Positions 12,701-25,337 are shown, counted from the stretch's first letter. The stretch is DNA of 64,000 nucleotides from Cotesia glomerata (GCF_020080835.1 NC_058160.1:24973152-25037151), one strand, 5' to 3'. A program made the numbers and translations. The notes: generated from the sequence alone by a model not told the origin.

Positions 12701-13524
12701 TTTCTCTCTGCATTTCTACTGCCGGTGTCGTGGTCGTTTATTTTCCACGGATCAGCCTTAGGGACAGAGGGAGTAAGAAGCCCACGTAGGGTAGATTTTA
12801 CTTGGTGTAAAAGCCAACTGAGGGCGGGGAAAAAGAAAAATGGAAGTGAAAGAGGAAATATAATATGAATTCTCTGAGAATACGTGTGTACATAGCACTT
12901 TAAATACACATTGTGTACGTGTACAAGCTCTTCTTTTATTTAATTTTTTTATCATTTTTTGTTAGCCAAAAGGTTATTTAATCAAAACGACAGATTTCAT
13001 TAAAAACTTACGTTTAGATTTTAATTTAAAAATTGTTTTTTTAGTAATAGAAAATAATTTGTTAATTAAGAATTTTTTTTTACTTGACAAATTTTTTTAC
13101 AGTAAATTGTTCTGCACTAGTATAACAGATAGCGATTCACAATTTTACATTTTTTAATTTACGAAATTAAAATGATATTTTGTTTGAATTTTTGTACAAA
13201 CATTTCATTGTATAAAATTTTTTTCATAACTTGAGTTTTAATAGAAATTTATTATTAAAATTATAAAGAGTCACATGAGAAATTGATAGATCATCAGACA
13301 ACCGCTATAAGCCTCAGGTTATTCTTTTATTCTTATAATTAGTGGAGGCATAAAAACATTCTTTATATAAAAACTTATAATTGAATAGTAACTAATTAAA
13401 TTACGAATATTTTAAGTAAATTTCAATTCAAGTTATCATCAGACTCTATAAATATATTCAAAAAAATTAAAGTGTTATTCACATCGATTATCATTAAAAA
13501 TATGCTTGATATTAAATGTCAACC
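9715..13524. other. AT-rich noncoding DNA with two GC-richer islands
   Basis: A GC-richer patch at 10080-10420 has a CACGTG E-box near 10420. A second at 12650-12870 has a 131-codon minus-strand open frame (12514-12909) rich in F, L and S, with no recognisable family. The rest is AT-rich. I see no mobile element with clear ends. Confidence 0.4.
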
Positions 13525-13943
13525 CCCATGAAAAAAAAATATATTTCGTAATATATAAAAAAAATATTTTATAATATATTAAAAATATACATAGTATATA
13601 TATTGTTAATAACTAACTTTTGGACGATTTTCATATATATTTTATATATTTTAAATATATTTTAGATATATTCAAAATATATTTTAAGATACATAAAAAA
13701 TACATAGCTAAAAATATAAAAAAAATATATTTTGAATACATCTAAAATATATTTGAAATATATATGAAAATCGGCCAAAAGTTAGTTATTAAAAATATAT
13801 TTACTATACATATTTATTATATATTTATATATCTTTTATATATTTTTATATGGAAGTGTGTGCTAGTGATGGCACAGCTGAACATTGATCGCTAGATATA
13901 GATTATATTTTTTATATATTACGAAATATATTTTTTTCATGGG
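13525..13943. mobile_element. AT-rich fold-back element F
   Basis: The ends CCCATGAAAAAAAAATATAT and ATATATTTTTTTCATGGG are inverted. A second inverted pair lies inside: TTAATAACTAACTTTTGG and CCAAAAGTTAGTTATTAA. Between the right-hand arm segments is a non-palindromic, less AT-rich stretch (about 13851-13905, GTGTGTGCTAGTGATGGCAC) with no counterpart on the left, probably a later insertion or the original unique core. No coding capacity. Confidence 0.75.
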
Positions 13944-16900
13944 AGAACCCCGCGAATTGTTCTTCATTTTCATTACCTTTCTATATTACCGCGATATAAT
14001 AATTTTAATAAACATAAATTTAACATCAACAATTGGTATTATTCGAATTACTTTATTTCTTTCTACCAAAACCTTTATTTTAATAATTTACTCATATCCC
14101 ATATCAATAGAGATTCATATATTCATAATAATTATATCTAGAAACAGCAATTATTCGGAAAAGAATTGTGTAGTACAAACAAAGTCAGTAATACATGATA
14201 TATAATACAAACGCACAACAAAACAGTACAACTTATAATTGGCAAGTTAATTGTTCTTTGACTATCATACGTCAATGGATGCATCATTTATATCACTAAA
14301 TATCATAAGAGGAAAAATTAAAACTGATGAATTAATTAGAGCAATCAAACTGCGGAAACCATAAAAGCTATTTTGCACACAGTTACCAAGCGATTATCGC
14401 AACTTAAAAGCTGGCAATTATTCGAAATTGAATTTCCGGGTTGTTTGGTTTGTCCAATAAAACTACCGACTAATTATCATTAACAAATACAGCGTAGAAT
14501 AAAAAAGATTAATTTCAATAAAAATTTCAAGTTCGCCTTAGCTTAGAAAGGGTTTAACTAGCCCTTATGATACTTAGCAGAGGGATAAATTTGATCAAAC
14601 GTTAGTTCTGATGAAAAATAAAAAAAAAAGTAATCTTTGAATTGAAGAAACTCGTTAAGAGTCGCATATTCATAAGGATTTTGAGAAGCTGATGAAAAAA
14701 TGCAAGCGACACTCGAAGAAACTTGCAACCCCTCGGCGATTATGAGCCCATGAGGGTTCGTGGGCAGCCTCCAGAGGTCTCCAGCTCTCATTTAACTCTC
14801 TTGGTAGAGACTTGAGAGTCCCAAAAATATGTTGAACGAGTGCAACTCTTCTACTTCTCTCTTTTCAATGCTCAACAAAGAAGTAGACATTGCACATAGA
14901 GGCTTAGGAATAAAAAAAACAAGAGACGGCAGATGAAGAGGGATATCGCTCTACTCCAGAAGACGAATGGAGCGAGAGGAGAGCTTGAATTATAAGAATA
15001 AAGGGGGGATCAAAGCTGCCGCTAGAACAAGAAGTAGTGGAAATAAGGGAGATAAACAAAAGACATTCAGGACTAGTTAAAGTGAGAACGAAGAAAGAGG
15101 GAGCCAGAGAGTCAAAATAAAGCAAGACAGAATCGAGCCAAGAAGATCGGGTTGCTGGAACAGAGGTGGGGCTACGAGGGTGTACAAGAACAACTCTTCT
15201 TGGCTCTGGTTGGCTCGAGGCCTCACGGTGGGCCTGACCTGATCCACAACTCAGGCCAACTTCCCAGTCTTCAACAACTCTTCTTCTTGTTCCTTTTCTG
15301 TTACTTTCTCTCTCGTGATTCTCCGGCTTAACGAGCTCTTTCTTCGTTACTTGCTCGCCTGGTTCTTCACTTATGAGGGACCTGAGTCAAGCCCATTTAC
15401 CCTCTCTCATCGTTATCATTCCCTCGGTGAAATTCATACCGGGACCCAGTCGCAGAGGTGTCAGAAATGTGTCTTGCTCGCCCTGTACCTCAGGAACACA
15501 AGAATTACTCGACTATCGAGATCCCAAGGAGGATAAGATTCAAGAAATCATTGCGGCCACCCACGAACGGAATTGGGGCTCTACATTCAAAACCTGCTAA
15601 GCTGATGTTAACAGCGACCTCCCTTATGCCTTGATAAGACCTACATCCACTAAATCTCATCATGACCTTCCAACATGTTCAATGTCTATATACAAATATT
15701 ATTAATAAACCTTTATACTGTTCTATCTTTTATCATTATCTCTTGCCTCAAAATCGTTAAATTTTCCTAGTAAATCAACATATACTTCATTGGATTTTTT
15801 TTTCAGTGTAAATTATTGAATTTCACGAAAAATTTTTATAAACATGAAACTTTACTGGATGATGTACTCAAGGAGAAGCTGCAACTGATTTATTAATTTC
15901 CTGCTTCTCTAAGCTTAAATAACTACAAACAAGAAGAAGTTTGTTTTTGACACTTCACAGAAGCTAATATCCGAAATATGATTAAAAATATTATTACAGA
16001 ATCTTAATTTATAAAATATTTAATAAATGTATATTCAAAAACGTCTTTAATTTTTTTTTGGATAATCGATTTGTTCAAAAGGAAAATATAAACCTTTACA
16101 AGCAAAAACTTTTATCTAATTGCAAAATTTTACACACTACTCAAGTTTAAATTAGACATTATAACTACTAATAGTTATCAAAATTTCTTCAACCAATGCC
16201 GCACATAATTAGCAGATAATAACAATAAAAATTAAAAAAATTAATTACACGGTTAATTATTTTCTATAATTATCAATGGCCATCCAACAATAAATTATTT
16301 ACAATAACTAGTTCTTTTTGTTATCAGTGCTTCTCTTAATTGTAAATTATAGGGGTAGACAAAATACAATGTTAAACTATACTTACAACAGCCATTTTTT
16401 GCGAGTACCATTGCAGAAACTGGTACTGCTACAACAAATATTGAATGATAATAGTATTCGTGATAGATGCACCGCTTTCCGGATTCGCCCTTGGAACAAA
16501 GACCAGTAGCAAATCAGGGGCTGAGTTTTTGGATTGAGCACGTAAAAGAGGCTCTGGGTCACGCATGTTGTACGAATCAAATCGATCTTCACACCCTTTT
16601 CTTCTATCACTCTTAAATTTAATAGCTTATGTACATATATGCTTACATAACTAAATAATTACAAAAATGTTCATACCACACATTCCAATTTTTCACTTAA
16701 AAATAGGTAGTGAGTATATGATCGTTTATCAATCTCAAAAAAGAATCATAATTTGACATTTATATATACCACCTTCTCTTGATGTTCTGCTGTGCTGATC
16801 ATCTAACGTGTAGGTGTACGTTATACTAATACTGCATATATATCAAACCTTTAACCGAGTAGTTACTGGATATTGACCAATTTATTATCCATCGCTGTTG

Positions 16901-17475
16901 GAGAACCGGTGGTCGTTTGCACGTGTTAAAATCCGCGCGTTGAAGTTATTCGCAACGAGTATCATTGCCCTTGACTTTACACAAACAAACACTTCTATTC
17001 ATCTATATTATGTATAAAGATAATTATTTACATTTACATACTCATGCAGCGAGTAAAACATCTTAATATTTCTAAGTAATTAATCTATGTGGAGAGAAAA
17101 TTATCGGAATCGCTTCTTGTAGGTTTATGATGCATAGAATATCATCACATGCAGCTTTGGAATGACTGCTTCAATACTTATGAGATCTACGGCCATAATT
17201 TATGGGAACAGCTTCTATTATTATGGTAACAGTACCGACGTCATATGGCTTTGAAGTAATATTGATTATTATGATCGATGAAGAAACGTATCGAGAAAAT
17301 TTTGAACATTGAATTATATTTTTTTACGTGATAATTAGTGAGTTAAGTATTTTGTTACTGCTTCGTTATAAAGTCTGTTTAAAATTTGTACTTCGAGAGA
17401 TAAAATAAATCTATAGTAAGTAATAATTATAATATTTCATTTTTGATACGGTTCACTTCCACTTTAATAAATAAC
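13944..17475. other. Noncoding DNA holding a 1-kb GC-richer island (14550-15610)
   Basis: The island at 14550-15610 is the longest GC-richer run in the left half. Frames are open on both strands: minus 14558-14791 (77 codons from an ATG), minus 14904-15125, and plus 15373-15600 (listed separately). A hairpin GGCCTGA...TCAGGCC lies at about 15231-15257. A further patch at 16860-16990 has CACGTG and GCGCG. No gene can be assigned. Confidence 0.4.
15373..15600 (+). CDS. Possible small ORF or exon, unrecognised
   Basis: A 75-codon frame from an ATG, ending in TAA, in a GC-richer island. The C-terminal half reads as a mixed polar sequence (GTQELLDYRDPKEDKIQEII), more protein-like than its surroundings, and is preceded by a CSPC pair. 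No signal peptide, membrane segment or family is recognised. Acceptor-like CAG sites lie upstream, so it could be a terminal exon, but no pyrimidine tract is convincing. An overlapping frame (15315-15536) is also open, so low stop density alone may explain it. Confidence 0.2.
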   Translation: MRDLSQAHLPSLIVIIPSVKFIPGPSRRGVRNVSCSPCTSGTQELLDYRDPKEDKIQEIIAATHERNWGSTFKTC

Positions 17476-17821
17476 AATACGATCAGGATCACGGGTAATT
17501 GGAAAACTTAATTAAATCAATTTAAACAATCATTGATTTGCAACGTTTCGTTTTTATTCTTAAGACTTTAGCAAGCTCTGGAAAACAATATAATAATTAA
17601 CAATTTCAATTTGACGATCGTTTAGACATTGTTAATGTTAGTTATTAGAATAATATTGTTGTTTAATTGTCATGTTTATTAAATTCAGAAGTTTTGTTAA
17701 TTATTACATTGTTTTTCAGAGCTTGATAAAGTCTTAAAAATAAAAACGAAACGTTGCAAATCAATTATTGTTTAAATTGATTTAACCAAGTTTTCCAATT
17801 ACTCGTGATCCTGATCGTATT
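17476..17821. mobile_element. Long inverted-repeat element G
   Basis: Two roughly 115-bp arms, 17476-17590 and 17707-17821, are inverted copies at high identity. They start AATACGATCAGGATCACG and mirror CGTGATCCTGATCGTATT. Each arm includes GACTTTA/TAAAGTC and CGTTTCGTTTTTA/TAAAAACGAAACG. The spacer is AT-rich and non-coding. A related half-motif occurs at 38914-38945. The CTTGATAAAGTC...AACGAAACG arrangement loosely recalls a hammerhead ribozyme core, but the core is broken. Confidence 0.8.
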
Positions 17822-18923
17822 ATTAATAATTATAGTACTATCATAATAGATCTAAATTTTTACGCGCCAATGATATGATTAATTGCTAACTGATGATAAG
17901 AAAGATTGAAGCTAATTGTATGTTAGGGTTTTTTTATTATAGGTGAGACTACTCAACAGAAAATTTTCTGGCGGCCTTGCAGTGAACAAAATATTGAGAT
18001 TTTAGAATAATTGAAATTATATAGCATTAATTAGAACTTCATTTGATTTTTTTTTATTTTAATCCAAATAATCAATTGCAAAAAATTTCAATCGAATAGG
18101 GCATTATTGGTTTGTGAAATAGGTATGTTTATTTTTACTATTTATCAACAGCTAGACACGTCGAAATATTTTGAAATTTTGAGTTGTAAAAAAAGTTTTG
18201 AATCATTATAAAAATCGATTAAAATTCACCTGAATAAAATTGAAACTTTTAGAAAGGCGCATGTCTTAAATCCATGCTAGCTGTTGAAAATCAAGAAAAT
18301 TTAATAAGTTCTGACCTACCTGATGGATTTTCTTAAGAATCATAAAAACTTTTTTGAAATTGATAATTTAATAACTAAAATAACAATAAAGAATGGAATG
18401 AAAGACACTGCAAAACAACATAACCTCTAATCGAACCTATGCAGTATGCACATCAGTGAGTGAGGCGTGTCGGTGTTTCATGATGACGCCCAAGCGGAAG
18501 TTAATCCAACGTATGTAGATGTCGTGGAACGGCCATTTGCTTTGCACGGCTGATGTTTGCAACCTCATTTGTTATATGTGTTCCTAGACACATATATAAA
18601 TACAAACATACTAGATGCATATATGTATGTTCTCGATGTGCACATTTGCTCTACGTGATCCCCATCAGTCATCACCTTGTATAATTCCTCGATATACATA
18701 ATGAATGAGCGTATCGATACTCACGAGCCAAGAACCGAGTATACAGCTATGTTTTGCAGGTTGATAAATACAGTCTTTGAAGTATAGTAATAATACGACA
18801 CATCTTCATAATATGAGATTAGACATTAGCTTGAGCAACTGCATGCCAGAAAAATGTGGATATATAAACGTATTTTAAATGAAGTGATATAAATGTTATT
18901 TTCATCCTACATGATATTAAAAT
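17822..18923. other. AT-rich noncoding DNA
   Basis: A GC-richer patch at 18430-18560 includes ATGATGACGCCCAAGCGG followed 13 bases later by GTATGT. This could be a tiny first coding exon, but it is too short to support. Nothing else is visible. Confidence 0.4.
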
Positions 18924-19140
18924 TCACACGGATAAAAAATTAACTTAGTTCAAGCAAAAAAATCTTGAATCAAGAAGATCATTTGGAAAAATTTTATGCT
19001 TTTGTGAAAGCAGAAGAAATCTCAAACAAATAAAAATTTAGCTCAAGAATATTGTTCCTTAATTTAAGACTGAATTTCTTGAAAATGAAATTCTAAGCTC
19101 AAGATTTTTTTTTCTTAAATCAAGTTAATTTTTTCATTAG
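18924..19140 (+). mobile_element. Family A MITE, copy 3 (divergent)
   Basis: Starts CACACGGATAAAAAATTAAC and ends AAGTTAATTTTTTCATTAG. Contains the iterated TCTTGAATCAAG and TTCTTGAAAATG blocks. The terminal repeats are decayed. Confidence 0.65.
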
Positions 19141-20284
19141 TCCATCAATTTTTTATTGAAAGTAAAAAGTAATTATATGTCTTTTACATTTTTAACACAA
19201 ATGGATTGTGGTAAATTTTTTACAAACTTTGTATTTTTCATCGTATCATCCATGAATTGCAAAAAATGATCAGGGTAAAAATATATAATTTAACGAATAC
19301 CAGAATAATTCATTTAATTTCGCCAATTCATGCACATAAACTTCAAAACTTGAGTATATAATTCATAAAAAGTCATATGCCGTGAATGATGTCCGTATAT
19401 GGATGGGTTTCATACAGTGGTTACACATGGGTAGTTAACGCACGATTACGCGAAATGCGTGGCAAAAATGACATACGTGTTGGAGTTTCGCGCTGGTGCT
19501 CCTAAATTACTTAAAATTATTAGTTTCTATTATTATTTTCATTCAGTCATTAAATTATTACTACAGCAATAAAATAATAATAAACAAGAACACGCATACG
19601 CATATAGTATGCTCCTTTCATTTCTCCTATTCTGGAATTAAATATTTATACATATAATATAATATAATAACACTTGTACAATAAATTTGCGGCTTGTGAA
19701 GGCTCACGTGCGGTGTCAAGCACACATCACTCTGATTCCGGTTTCAACAACATATTATACAACAGTAGCAATACAACAACTACTTGGTTGCTTCGTACTT
19801 CGTACGTGTCAGTTAATTTTTGGATGTCTCTTAGTGCCCAGACAAACCGACTCGGTTTCCTGCTTCAATCACTTACTTCCTTTATCCTTTATCCTATGTT
19901 TTCTGAATTAGACATTAGCAGTAATTTTGCACTAAAAAAAAACTAATGTTGGATTCAAAAAAAATATTCTCTTGGTAATTTCAATATTGTTTTGAGACAT
20001 TCAATTCGAATTAATTTTATAAATTAACAAATTAAAACTTTAGCAAAAATATTTTAAACAATGAAAATTGTTTTGAAGAATTCCATTATTTTGAGAGTAA
20101 GAATGATTGAATAAAGTAAAAATTACTTAAGAAGAACAATTTTGTAGCTCAAAAATTTTTCTGTTTGATTCAAAACATCAAAATATTTTATTAAATTCTT
20201 AAAGCAAAATAAAATTATTTTTAACTGAAAAGAAATGCGTTTTTAGATAGGAAATCATTAAATCTCACGAAGATAATATACAAT
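19141..20284. other. AT-rich noncoding DNA
   Basis: A small GC-richer patch lies at 19430-19510 and two overlapping plus-strand frames at 19674-19946 (90 and 74 codons). Two frames being open together suggests simple stop depletion. No gene is supported. Confidence 0.4.
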
Positions 20285-20800
20285 GATTAAAAAATTAACT
20301 AGATTGTCGAGAAAAAATCTTAAGCCATACAGAAAAAAAAACTTCTTGGACCAAGAGAATTTTAAGGAAGACAAAAGTTATTTTGGAGCAAGAAGAAATT
20401 TTCTTGGCTCAAGAAACTTTGACTTCATTCAAGAAATTTTCAATTTTCTTTAATATTTTCTTGAGCCAAGAAAGTTTACCCTCCAGTCAAGAATTTTTTT
20501 TTTCAGTGCAAGAATATTACATTGAAGAATTTGATCCATCTTTAATCAAGCAAAAAAATCTTGAATTAAATAAAATTTATTTAGACCACGAACGATTTCT
20601 TACTTCAAGAATTTTTCTGTTTGATTCAAAATGATCCAATTCTTCAAAATTTTTCTCTCTTTAATCAATCATTGTACTCTTGATCTAAGAAATAGAATTT
20701 TTCAATTTAAAAAAACGAATATCAAGAAAAAAAATTTCCCTTAAAATAATTTTGTTCTTGAATCAAGAATATTTCTCTGAACTAAGTAGTATTTTTCAGT
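20285..20800 (+). mobile_element. Family A MITE split by a second A-like MITE
   Basis: The outer element starts near TAAAAAATTAACTAGATTG and continues after 20510 with the TCTTGAATTAAATAAAATTT, TTCAAGAATTTTTCTG and TTCTTGAATCAAGAATATT blocks to about 20800. The inner element is the A-variant at 20328-20510. The order of blocks fits one A element interrupted by another. Confidence 0.55.
20328..20510 (+). mobile_element. Family A variant (A-prime), nested
   Basis: Begins TACAGAAAAAAAAACTTCTT and ends GAATTTTTTTTTTCAGTGCA. It closely matches 59521-59704 throughout (GGAGCAAGAAGA.ATTTTCTT, ACCCTCCAGTCAAGAA). The termini of the 36531-37639 element are of the same type. Confidence 0.75.
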
Positions 20801-22056
20801 ATGCTTGTTGTCGTATTAAGAAAAGTTGGAAGAAAGTACAATTTAGAGTTCAGTCTTTGACAAACATTAGTGTTTAAAAAAGGATTCTTTCTTATTACCT
20901 GCAAAAAATTATTAAAGCGGAGCATATAGGCATACATAACACACGGAAAGACGTGTATGGAGAATGAAGATTGTAAGTGGTTGTAGAGTACACGTGTGGC
21001 TGCATCTCTGAGTATCAATTAGACAGTATAAAAATTTTTTTCATACAGAGGAGACAAAACTCCATAATCGCTGGTGCTGGTGCCGGTGGATTAACGTGTG
21101 CAAGGAACTTATGGAGATACATACACGTTTTAAGTTAACAATGTCTACCACCAATTGTATGTAAGATGTATTTAGTATATAGTAGCAGATAACTGAGTCT
21201 GAGTTTGAGTATAAAAGTAGTAGCGAGGCCGATCGACTCGGCTATATTCGCAATGAAGAGTCCTCCATTGTGTTGCCGGGTGGTACCAAGATGGCCGCGA
21301 CTGCCGGCGACTGACAAAAAAAGTCAGCGGGTGACGACGCGGTCCCAAGGTGGTCCGCGACAATTAATAGCCGCGCGAGATCATTTTATGTTTTCATTTA
21401 GCCTGAAGCCAGTTTCAACATTATTTTCTTGTCTTTTATTTAATCATTTTGTATATATCATTATTTATTTCTTATTTTTGCAGGTGTGTTTCTTGTCTTA
21501 TTGCTAAAGTAACCGTTGACGAGTCAACGCCACGAGAACACCACACCGATCAGTCAATCTTTAATGCCATTCTTATTGATTCATAAAAGAGGATCTCGCG
21601 GATTGGGTTGCCTCTTTAATATTTTCACCAACTGCTTTTTTATGGATATATTTGTGTATAATGAATAGAAAGATCGAATCTTTTCGTTTTAATGATTCCA
21701 AATAGGTCGAGTTGGCTTTAATTTGTCAACGAAATCATCAATTTTATGGTTCTAAATACCAAAGGACATAGAGAAACCCAAGGTAAGATCAGAAGTTAAA
21801 TATTTTTTGTTCGTTTCTTGAGTTAATTGGAACACTGTAACATTCCGTGGTCGCTGGTAACAAAGACTAAATAAGAGTATTTTCAAGACTGAGAGAGTTT
21901 TTTTGTAATGATCTTCAGTTTTGATTGTATTTACTTTACGTTGAATTTTTTAATATGATTATGCACAGAAAAAAGGTTACTCAAATCGAGGAGATATTTA
22001 ATCCCAAAATTTTCTTAGCTTTATTCGAGATAACTTTGGACTTATTCGATAATTTC
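20801..22056. other. GC-richer island with a YY1-like site (21190-21540)
   Basis: The island at 21190-21540 has CAAGATGGCCGC at 21287-21298, a close match to the YY1/Pho consensus. Its ATG opens only a 7-codon frame. Downstream, TTATTTTTGCAG at 21472-21483 is a strong splice acceptor shape on the plus strand, but the sequence after it has stops in all frames. This could be a promoter with a 5' UTR intron. Confidence 0.35.
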
Positions 22057-22289
22057 TACACTGATAGAAGGATTTCTTAGCATTTAAGAAGATTTCTTTG
22101 TATTTAAGAAATCATTTCTTAAACATCATTTCTTAGCATTTAAAAAATATTTCTTAGTATTTAAGAAATATTTCTTTGTATTTAAGAAATATTTCTTTGT
22201 ATTTAAGAAATATTTTTTAAATACTAAGAAATGATTTCTTAAATACAAAGAAATCTTTTTAAATACTAAGAAATCCTTCTATCAGTGTA
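22057..22289. mobile_element. Family D palindromic MITE, copy 2
   Basis: The ends TACACTGATAGAAGGATTTC and AAATCCTTCTATCAGTGTA are perfect over the first 18 or so bases. The interior is tandem AAGAAATATTTCTT. Length 233 bp. Confidence 0.9.
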
Positions 22290-24683
22290 GAACCAAAAAT
22301 ATTTATTTATTTATTTAAGCAAGAATTTTTTTAGCTAAGAAAATTTGAACTTTGGTAAATTTATAAACAATTTATTATTATTATTATTATATCAATCCAC
22401 TCACATAAATTATCTGAAAAAAAAAAACGAAGATTAAATTATCAAAAATTATTTTTTTTCTTAAAATCATATGCAATGCAAAACTTTTACCAGTAAAAGA
22501 AATATTTTATAAGAGTAATTTTGAACCAAAAAATAAAATCATTCAAGTAAGAATTAGATTTCTACTCTTCATAATTAATAAATTAATTATAAAAAAGAAT
22601 CAGTAGGTCTATGCAATTTTAGTAAAACCATGCTAAAAAATTTTTTCAAATTTTTTAGCCAAATGATGATTTTAGCAATTTATGTAAGTTCAACAATCAT
22701 GTTGAGGAGCTAAACAGAGTTTTTTTTATAAATTTCAATTCATACCTCATATAATATAATATTAAGATTTAGAACTATAAAATAATTGACTTGTTATTTA
22801 AAACTTTAAATCTAAATAAAATTTCATCTATAAATAATGAAAATATGCCAAATAATGGTAAAATTAATAATGTATCAACGACTCGCTATTTTTTATCATA
22901 AAATAATCCAAACTTTTATGATCAATCCATTAATTTAACACCGTTGATCTTTATTAACTCTAACGTTTGTAAATAATTTTTTAAAATTAACAAAGAAAGA
23001 TAAAGAAATTTAACAAAGACCTTATTTGTCATTTTAAGAAAAGAAGCGATGATTTACAAAGCTGTAAGAATAAAAATAAATGCTTCTTCAATATTAGTAT
23101 GCTGGGAAGGCAGACAGTATGATTAAGGACATCCTTTTAGGGCTGTAAGTATATATACCTACGCTTATTTAAATTTAATATTAAAAATAAAAACTAAAGA
23201 CATATCGTAAAATTAAATGATATTATATAAAATCTGCAGTAAAATTTACATGGCAGTGATTTGTCGATGTAAAATAAGTTATTTTGCATAATAAAAGAGA
23301 CAATTATTTTCGCATCATATATATACCAAGAATAACAACGACGACAGGTGCGTTGTCAGTAGTCACGTACCAGATCCAGTAGATCAGACCATGTGATCCG
23401 ACGCGCTCGCTTTTTTCACGCTGGTTTGACTTGTATGTTATGCGCGAGTCACGAATATTCTCCATGCTTCGATAACTTACCACTTGAAAGTCCGTAACAA
23501 TCTTCAACGCCATCATAAAGATAAATCCTCTATTTTTGTTTTTATTATTATTTTTATTGTCATTGTTATTATTATTTCTGTATACCTTCTCGACATTTAT
23601 GCAATTATTTCGAGTAATTTATATTTATTGCGTTATTTTATTGTTACATTAAATTTATACAACTATTATTATTTATTACGTTTTTTTGTGAAATAATTTG
23701 GCAATTATTATTTTTATTATATGAAATTTTGGCGACATTATCACCGTGAAGTGACGGTTAGAAAATTAAAAATTTTAGCAAAAAACGTTCTAATTTAGTT
23801 TAGTTTGTTTTACTTATTTAGTTTTTATTTTAAATTTAAAAATCGCGGCACCATTGAGACAGTACCTGGAACCGTTTACGCGATTAATTTATCTGGCAGT
23901 AAGAAAAATCAGACAGAGCAAAGGATAGAAGTCTGCACATCTTCTTGTTTTGCCTTTGAGCTGTCCCGCTTTATTCTCGTTGGTGTTTTTCGTAGACTTC
24001 TGCGGCGCGATCCTACGCCAAGTATTTCTTTGCTTTTTGACTTGCCCACTGAATTTCGGGATAAGAAGAAACTCTGAGAGAAAGATCACTTGGACGATCA
24101 CGAGCAAGAGCACAAGACCAAGACCAAGGCGAATAAGGCAAGTCTACGCTTGCGAAACTATACCAAGAAGAGGCTCTTTGGCGGTTGGTTCTCGCGTAGC
24201 GCCGGCGCCTATGTTTTTGTCTGACTCTTTCTTCCCCTCGCCACTTTTGGTATATATCGCTAGCCTCATCTGCATCCACTTCATTTACGGGCATTTCATC
24301 CATATCCTCTATCCACGTTTTAAGCTTCTCTGTAAATTATCCCTATTGATAATAATTATTAAATGTTTGGTTCATAAAAGACTCTCCTTACTAATAGAAA
24401 AACTAACTATTTAATAATAATAATAATTTCAAGCCAAGAAAATTATTATGAAGAAATCAATTTATTTCTTTCCCTTAAACATTTTTAAAGGTACAAATTT
24501 AATAAAAAGCAGTTTTTTTTTTTAACCGACTTATGAAAAATTTTGACTCGATAATTCTCAAAAATTTCATATTACAAAAAAGTCATCGCTCAAAGTCTTG
24601 AGAATTATAAATTTTTATGATTTTATTAAAAGGACCTTTTTTTAAAAAATTAAAATTTTTACAAATGTGTTCAATTTTTTTTC
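22290..24683. other. AT-rich DNA with GC-richer patches (23300-23480, 23850-24310)
   Basis: The 23850-24310 island is open in several frames on both strands (see 24013-24303). At 23482-23516 the minus strand has two in-frame ATGs, then GACTTTCAAGTG followed by a good donor, GTAAGTTATC, an arrangement expected of a short first coding exon. The remainder is low-complexity AT with TTATTATT runs at about 23525-23720. Confidence 0.35.
24013..24303 (-). CDS. Possible ORF or exon, unrecognised
   Basis: A 96-codon frame from an ATG to TAG. The first 25 residues are acidic (MDEMPVNEVDADEASDIY) and are followed by a strongly basic stretch (RQKHRRRRYARTNRQR), then a serine/tryptophan-rich part. This segmented composition is more protein-like than most frames here. 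The start context is GAGGATATGG. No family is recognised and no membrane segment is seen. Plus-strand frames 23805-24077 and 23950-24414 overlap it, so the island as a whole is poor in stops. It may be a real first exon, a microprotein or chance. Confidence 0.25.
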   Translation of the reverse strand: MDEMPVNEVDADEASDIYQKWRGEERVRQKHRRRRYARTNRQRASSWYSFASVDLPYSPWSWSCALARDRPSDLSLRVSSYPEIQWASQKAKKYLA

Positions 24684-24908
24684 TACACTGAAAAAAAAAT
24701 TAACTTGATTCGAGAAGAAAATTCTTGAACCAAGAAAATAATTTTAAAAAGGGTAATTGTCTTGAATCAAGACAAAAAATTCTAGAATCAAGTAAAATTT
24801 ACTTAAACCAAGTAAAAATTTCTTAGTTTAAGAATTTTTTACTCAAATCAAGAAGATGAAGCTCTTCAAAATTATATACTTGATTCAAGAACATTTTTTT
24901 CTGTGTAT
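24684..24908 (+). mobile_element. Family A MITE, copy 4
   Basis: Starts TACACTGAAAAAAAAATTAA and ends ACATTTTTTTCTGTGTAT. It matches copy 1 block for block (AAAGGGTAATTGTCTTGAAT, TTCAAAATTATATACTTGAT). It lies 112 bp from an inverted A copy at 25021. Confidence 0.85.
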
Positions 24909-25020
24909 AAACTCAGTCATTTATGAAATAACGCCAAAAAAATATCATCATCAAATAACGCAAAAAACATCAAAGCTTACGTGCATTTTAAATGAGAAAT
25001 CTTTCTACGATCTGAGAAAG

Positions 25021-25230
25021 TACACAAAAAAAACAGAAAATTTACTTGAATCGAGTAAATAATTTTGAAGAACTTCATCTTTTTGATTTGAGTAGAAAAA
25101 TTCTTAGACTAAGAAATTTTTCTTGATTTAAGGAAATTTTATTTGATTCAAGAATTTCTCGCCTCAATTTAATATAACGAAACTCTTCAAAATTATTTTC
25201 TTGGTTCAAGTTAATTTTTTTTTCAATGTA
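25021..25230 (-). mobile_element. Family A MITE, copy 5 (inverted to copy 4)
   Basis: Starts TACACAAAAAAAACAG and ends AGTTAATTTTTTTTTCAATG. The order of blocks is the reverse of copy 4, so 24684-25230 is a spaced inverted pair that could pair as a hairpin. Confidence 0.75.
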
Positions 25231-25337
25231 GTCGATGTTAATATTAAAAGCTCAAATTTTCAGGGAATTTTTTGTGGACATTCCCAATCTAATTTTCGAT
25301 AGAGCGAAAAAAAAATAGATGTAAAAAAACACCCTAA

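Noticed and set aside
12514..12909. 131-codon minus frame as a protein gene
   Set aside because: F/L/Y/S-rich low-complexity reading over polypurine DNA with overlapping open frames; no splice or start support.
24856..25062. Open frames inside MITEs (also 20383-20634, 36621-36803, 57691-57927, 59260-59448, 62928-63164)
   Set aside because: They lie wholly or mostly within non-coding transposon copies, and other copies of the same family are not open.
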